Source: an uncultured Chlorobiaceae bacterium (GTDB lineage: Bacteria; Bacteroidota; Chlorobiia; Chlorobiales; Chlorobiaceae). Taken from it: a stretch of DNA of 64,000 bases. The translations under genes were made by a program, and so were the position numbers. Shown in pieces: positions 61,055-64,000 of this stretch. The stretch is from the NCBI GenBank assembly GCA_903994635.1, contig CAJEXQ010000001.1, forward strand, positions 1 through 64,000, written 5' to 3'. The number at the start of each line of letters is the position of its first letter. Position 1 is the first letter of the stretch. The notes below the pieces were generated by a model. The model saw only the letters and a program-made list of their open reading frames with translations. It made no database searches and had not been told where the DNA came from.

Positions 61055-62464
61055 ATGATTATTCCTGTCATTCTCAGCGGTGGTTCGGGAACCCGGCTAT
61101 GGCCTCTTTCACGGGCATTGTATCCCAAACAGTTGCTTTCGCTGATTGGTGAAAACACCATGCTCCAGGATACGGTGTATCGTCTTGCCTCAATTGAAGA
61201 GAGTGGGCCGATCTACTGTGTTTGCAATGAGAGTCACCGTTTTCTGGTGGCCGAGCAACTGCACGAAACATGCGCTAATATCGGAGAGATTATTCTTGAG
61301 CCTAAAGGACGCAATACGGCGCCCGCTGCCGCCATTACAGCAATGGTTGTTACCAAAAAATATCCTGGTGCCCTGATGCTGGTGTTGCCTGCTGATCATG
61401 TTATTCTTGATCCGCTGGCTTTCAGCGCGGCTGTTGCTGCGGGTAAATCAGCAGCCGAAAAGGGCGATCTTGTTACCTTTGGTATTACGCCGGGTGCGCC
61501 TGAAACCGGTTACGGCTATATCAGGGCCTTGGTAAAGAGCGAGATGGCGGTCTATCCTGTGGTTGAGTTTGTCGAGAAACCTGACAGGGAGACGGCGGAG
61601 CGCTATCTCGCCTCCGGTGACTATTTCTGGAACAGCGGTATTTTTCTCTTCAAGGCCGAGAGCTATCTTCTTGAGCTTGAAGCTTATGCTCCGGCCATGA
61701 TTGTCGCCTGCCGGGAGGCTTTGGAGAGAGCGGTTGAAGATCTGGATTTTCTGCGGCTTGATGCTGAAGCCTTCTCTGCATCTCCCTCCGACTCCATTGA
61801 CTATGCGGTGATGGAAAAAACCTCGCGGGCAGCTCTTGTTCCTCTCAATGCTGGCTGGAATGATGTGGGTGCCTGGTCGGCACTTTGGGATGTTCAGGAG
61901 CGTGATGAAGCGGGGAACATCAAGAAGGGGGATGTGCTGGTGCATGATGTGACGAACTGCTATATCCACGCCACCAGCCGTCTTGTGACCGCCGTGGGGC
62001 TTGATGATCATATTATTGTTGAAACAGCTGATGCCGTGCTTGTGGCCCCAAGGGGGTGTGTTCAGGATGTCAAGGTGCTCGTTGAAGAGCTTAAAAAGAG
62101 AGGACGTGATGAGGCGCTGACTCACCAGCGGGTTTGCAGACCATGGGGCACTTATGAAACCGTTGATGAGTCAGATCGCTTCAAGGTCAAGCGTATTACG
62201 GTGAACCCCGGAGCAGCGCTTTCGTTACAGAAACATCATCACCGTGCTGAACACTGGATTGTGGTGAAGGGAATAGCCCTTGTTACCGTCGAAGAGAAAA
62301 AAATTACCCTCAATGAGGATCAGTCAACCTATATTCCTGTCGGGGCATTTCATCGTCTGGAGAATATCGGAATAACTCCTCTTGAACTGATCGAAGTACA
62401 GACAGGCAGCTATCTTGGAGAGGATGATATCGTTCGGGTTGATGACCGGTATGGACGGCAATAG
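61055..62464 (+). CDS. manC: Mannose-1-phosphate guanylyltransferase (with type II phosphomannose isomerase cupin)
   Basis: 469 residues, the bifunctional length. The GDP-mannose pyrophosphorylase half has ILSGGSGTRLWPLSRALYPK, then FVEKPDRETAERYL and YFWNSGIFLFKAESYLLEL. The C-terminal cupin (RPWGTYETVDESDRFKVKRI, LQKHHHRAEHWIVVKGIALV) is the isomerase part. It supplies GDP-mannose for polysaccharide. End of the sugar nucleotide operon, 18 bases after galE. Confidence 0.93.
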   Translation: MIIPVILSGGSGTRLWPLSRALYPKQLLSLIGENTMLQDTVYRLASIEESGPIYCVCNESHRFLVAEQLHETCANIGEIILEPKGRNTAPAAAITAMVVTKKYPGALMLVLPADHVILDPLAFSAAVAAGKSAAEKGDLVTFGITPGAPETGYGYIRALVKSEMAVYPVVEFVEKPDRETAERYLASGDYFWNSGIFLFKAESYLLELEAYAPAMIVACREALERAVEDLDFLRLDAEAFSASPSDSIDYAVMEKTSRAALVPLNAGWNDVGAWSALWDVQERDEAGNIKKGDVLVHDVTNCYIHATSRLVTAVGLDDHIIVETADAVLVAPRGCVQDVKVLVEELKKRGRDEALTHQRVCRPWGTYETVDESDRFKVKRITVNPGAALSLQKHHHRAEHWIVVKGIALVTVEEKKITLNEDQSTYIPVGAFHRLENIGITPLELIEVQTGSYLGEDDIVRVDDRYGRQ

Positions 62465-62611
62465 AAGAGTGGTTTCTATGTTTTGAGTACCATAAAAATC
62501 GGTGTTAAAGATTTGCAACAGCCCTCTCCCCGCTTTGCTTTGATTCCACAATTAAATATATTAGATTTCAGAGTATTGTTTTTTTGCAACAACCCTAAAC
62601 AGCAGTGTACT

Positions 62612-62881
62612 ATGGCTGAAGAAACCAAAGCGTCCGATCAAAATCAACAGAAGCAAAGCGATTTTGGTACAGGGGAATTGTCTACTATCCTTGTGAGTGT
62701 GGGCACTCTTATTGACAGTACGATTGAGCCGGTGAGCAAGGTTGTTATGAGTGTGGGCACTCTTATTGACAGTACGATTGACCCGGTGAGCAGGGTTGTT
62801 GCCTCGATGCTTGATTCGCTTGCTGTTGTTGCAAAACAGGTGCTGGAAAGTGTTAGCTCTACGCTCGGCGGCAAGAAGTAG
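62612..62881 (+). CDS. Small repeat protein, possibly chlorosome-envelope-like
   Basis: 89 residues from ATG 62612 (MAEETKASDQNQQKQSDFGT); the frame is open from 62483, but the upstream part has no support. It contains two nearly identical 18-residue units, SVGTLIDSTIEPVSKVV and SVGTLIDSTIDPVSRVV, and a third weaker helical one, DSLAVVAKQVLESVSSTL. The amphipathic, Gly/Ser/Val-rich style recalls chlorosome envelope proteins of the CsmB/CsmF kind, but I cannot name it. A strong terminator follows. Confidence 0.5.
   Translation: MAEETKASDQNQQKQSDFGTGELSTILVSVGTLIDSTIEPVSKVVMSVGTLIDSTIDPVSRVVASMLDSLAVVAKQVLESVSSTLGGKK
62700..62807 (+). repeat. 54-bp in-gene tandem repeat
   Basis: GGGCACTCTTATTGACAGTA occurs at 62701 and again at 62755; two 54-base units differ at only a few bases. 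The unit length keeps the reading frame. Confidence 0.7.
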
Positions 62882-62926
62882 GCGGCGAAAGGCGTTGGCA
62901 TTCTGGCTGCGTTTATACCTCTTTTC

Positions 62927-62971
62927 AGGCAAGCTTTTCGGTTTTTGAAAGGCTTGCCTCTTTTGTTTTTA
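62927..62971 (+). terminator. Rho-independent terminator
   Basis: GGCAAGCTTTTC pairs with GAAAGGCTTGCC with one mismatch, and CTTTTGTTTTT follows. It terminates the small repeat protein gene before ileS. Confidence 0.8.
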
Positions 62972-63043
62972 TCCATTGTGCTGATAATCTTTTTATAATT
63001 GCGGGCCCCGCGCCTGCATTCGACTGAATGATTTTGATGAGTT

Positions 63044-64000
63044 ATGAATGCTAAATTTGTTGAGTATCCCTCAAATGTCTCTTACAGCCTGGTAGAAGCC
63101 GGGATTCTGGCATACTGGAATGAGCAGGGAATTTTTCACAAAAGCCTCGAACAGCGGCCTGCCGACAAGGTTTTTTCCTTTTATGAGGGCCCCCCGACGG
63201 TCAACGGCAAGCCGGGGGTTCACCATGTTTTCAGCCGCACCATCAAGGATATTGTCTGTCGCTACAAAACCATGCAGGGGTACCGGGTTCCCCGCAAGGC
63301 TGGTTGGGACACTCATGGACTCCCGGTGGAGATTGCTGTGGAGAAGAAACTGGGTTTGAAGAACAAGTCGCAGGTCGTTGACTATGGCGATGCTGAGTTC
63401 AATGCCGAAGCTCGGGCGCTTGTCTATCACCACATTGATGATAACCGGGAAGGGTGGGGAAAGTTGACTGAGCGGATGGGATACTGGGTTGATATGGACA
63501 ATCCCTACATCACCTGCACCAATGACTATATCGAATCGGTCTGGTGGGCCCTGAAAACGATTTTCGACAAGGGGCTGATCTACAAGGACTATAAAATTGT
63601 GCCGCAGGATCCAAAATCCGAGACGGTGCTGAGCTCGCATGAGCTTGCCCTGGGGTACAAAGAGGTGAAAGATCCGAGCATCTATGTCAAGTTCAAGGTT
63701 CTCGGGGCTGAAGAGTCGTTTCTGGTCTGGACAACGACGCCGTGGACACTCATCTCAAATGTAGCGCTTTGCGTCGGCTCAGATATTGACTACGTAAAGG
63801 TATGTCATGCGGTGAGTGGAGAGGTGCTGATTCTTGCCGAGTCGCGCTTGCAGGTGCTTCTGGAGAAGAATGAAGAGGGTGAATCACTCTGGAAGGTTGT
63901 TGCCGAGCTGAAAGGGCGCGATCTCGAAGGGCTGGAGTATGAGCCGCTCTTCACCTACATTCACCCTGAAAAAAAGTGCTGGTATGTCACGGCAGGTTCT
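63044..64000 (+). CDS. ileS: Isoleucyl-tRNA synthetase (5' part, runs off the window)
   Basis: The frame starts [20 protein letters not shown] at 63044 and is still open at the right edge (319 residues seen of an expected 1050 or so). Class I signature [20 protein letters not shown] holds the HIGH-like motif (GVHH); [37 protein letters not shown] and [18 protein letters not shown] (editing domain) follow. It charges tRNA-Ile. The GKPGVHH variant and length fit the eukaryote-like IleS2 branch. GATGAG precedes the start. Confidence 0.92.
   Translation, partial: MNAKFVEYPSNVSYSLVEAGILAYWNEQGIFHKSLEQRPADKVFSFYEGPPTVNGKPGVHHVFSRTIKDIVCRYKTMQGYRVPRKAGWDTHGLPVEIAVEKKLGLKNKSQVVDYGDAEFNAEARALVYHHIDDNREGWGKLTERMGYWVDMDNPYITCTNDYIESVWWALKTIFDKGLIYKDYKIVPQDPKSETVLSSHELALGYKEVKDPSIYVKFKVLGAEESFLVWTTTPWTLISNVALCVGSDIDYVKVCHAVSGEVLILAESRLQVLLEKNEEGESLWKVVAELKGRDLEGLEYEPLFTYIHPEKKCWYVTAGS

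Overview
The window looks like a chromosome segment of a green sulfur bacterium (Chlorobium/Pelodictyon type). Core genes include a BchC-like bacteriochlorophyllide dehydrogenase, a possible chlorosome-envelope-like protein, a long-chain prenyl diphosphate synthase, TatC, Fe-SOD, CoaE, IleS and dTDP-rhamnose genes. This assignment is inferred from gene content and protein resemblance; no database search was run.

Layout. (1) 1-15.2 kb is an accessory region full of gene fossils: a transposase tail, a frameshifted DUF4365 gene, umuD followed by a gutted umuC, a decayed second copy of the neighbouring caxA-nhaD-clcA cluster, an IS1634-family element with a 90-bp target duplication, a lone glycosidase-like gene, and a broken type I restriction-modification (R-M) locus. 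That locus has an intact hsdR, a half-size hsdS, a zeta-toxin-like kinase, DUF1016 remnants and an hsdM cut off by an autotransporter-esterase fragment. (2) 15.2-36.9 kb is mostly ordinary chromosome: NhaD-like antiporter, ClC channel, zinc ribbon, CDF transporter, P-type ATPase, RlmI-like methyltransferase, SodB, CoaE, TatC, prenyl synthase, PASTA protein, ABC transporter, BchC, RfbA and RfbC. (3) 36.95-58.05 kb is a roughly 21-kb defence and toxin-antitoxin island that splits the dTDP-rhamnose operon between rfbC and rfbD. It holds an apparently complete type I R-M operon (hsdM-hsdS-AlbA/Schlafen ATPase-hsdR), a uracil-DNA-glycosylase-like gene with an in-frame stop, a Septu-like AAA ATPase plus HNH pair, a PmeII-like type II R-M pair, several toxin-antitoxin loci and a solitary CRISPR-repeat-like sequence. 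(4) 58.06-64 kb returns to core genes: rfbD, rfbB, galE, manC, a small repeat protein and ileS, which runs off the window.

The island is built from repeated blocks. The parDE-type locus occurs twice (46.4 and 55.9 kb), a vapB-like fragment twice (48.3 and 56.9 kb), and yjbQ twice (49.5 and 52.7 kb). The two yjbQ copies form direct repeats of about 527 bp flanking the Septu-like module, so that module could be lost or gained by homologous recombination. Fragments of umuC and umuD occur away from the parent operon, at 6.1 and 45.9 kb.

The most notable items are the Septu-like cassette between yjbQ repeats with a ParE-like reading frame running into the ATPase; the AlbA/Schlafen ATPase gene embedded in the complete hsd operon; the long target duplication of the IS1634-type element; the fossil copy of the ion-transport cluster, which keeps a reading frame the main copy has lost; and the isolated CRISPR-like repeat. 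All functional calls rest on recognised motifs and overall resemblance read by eye.
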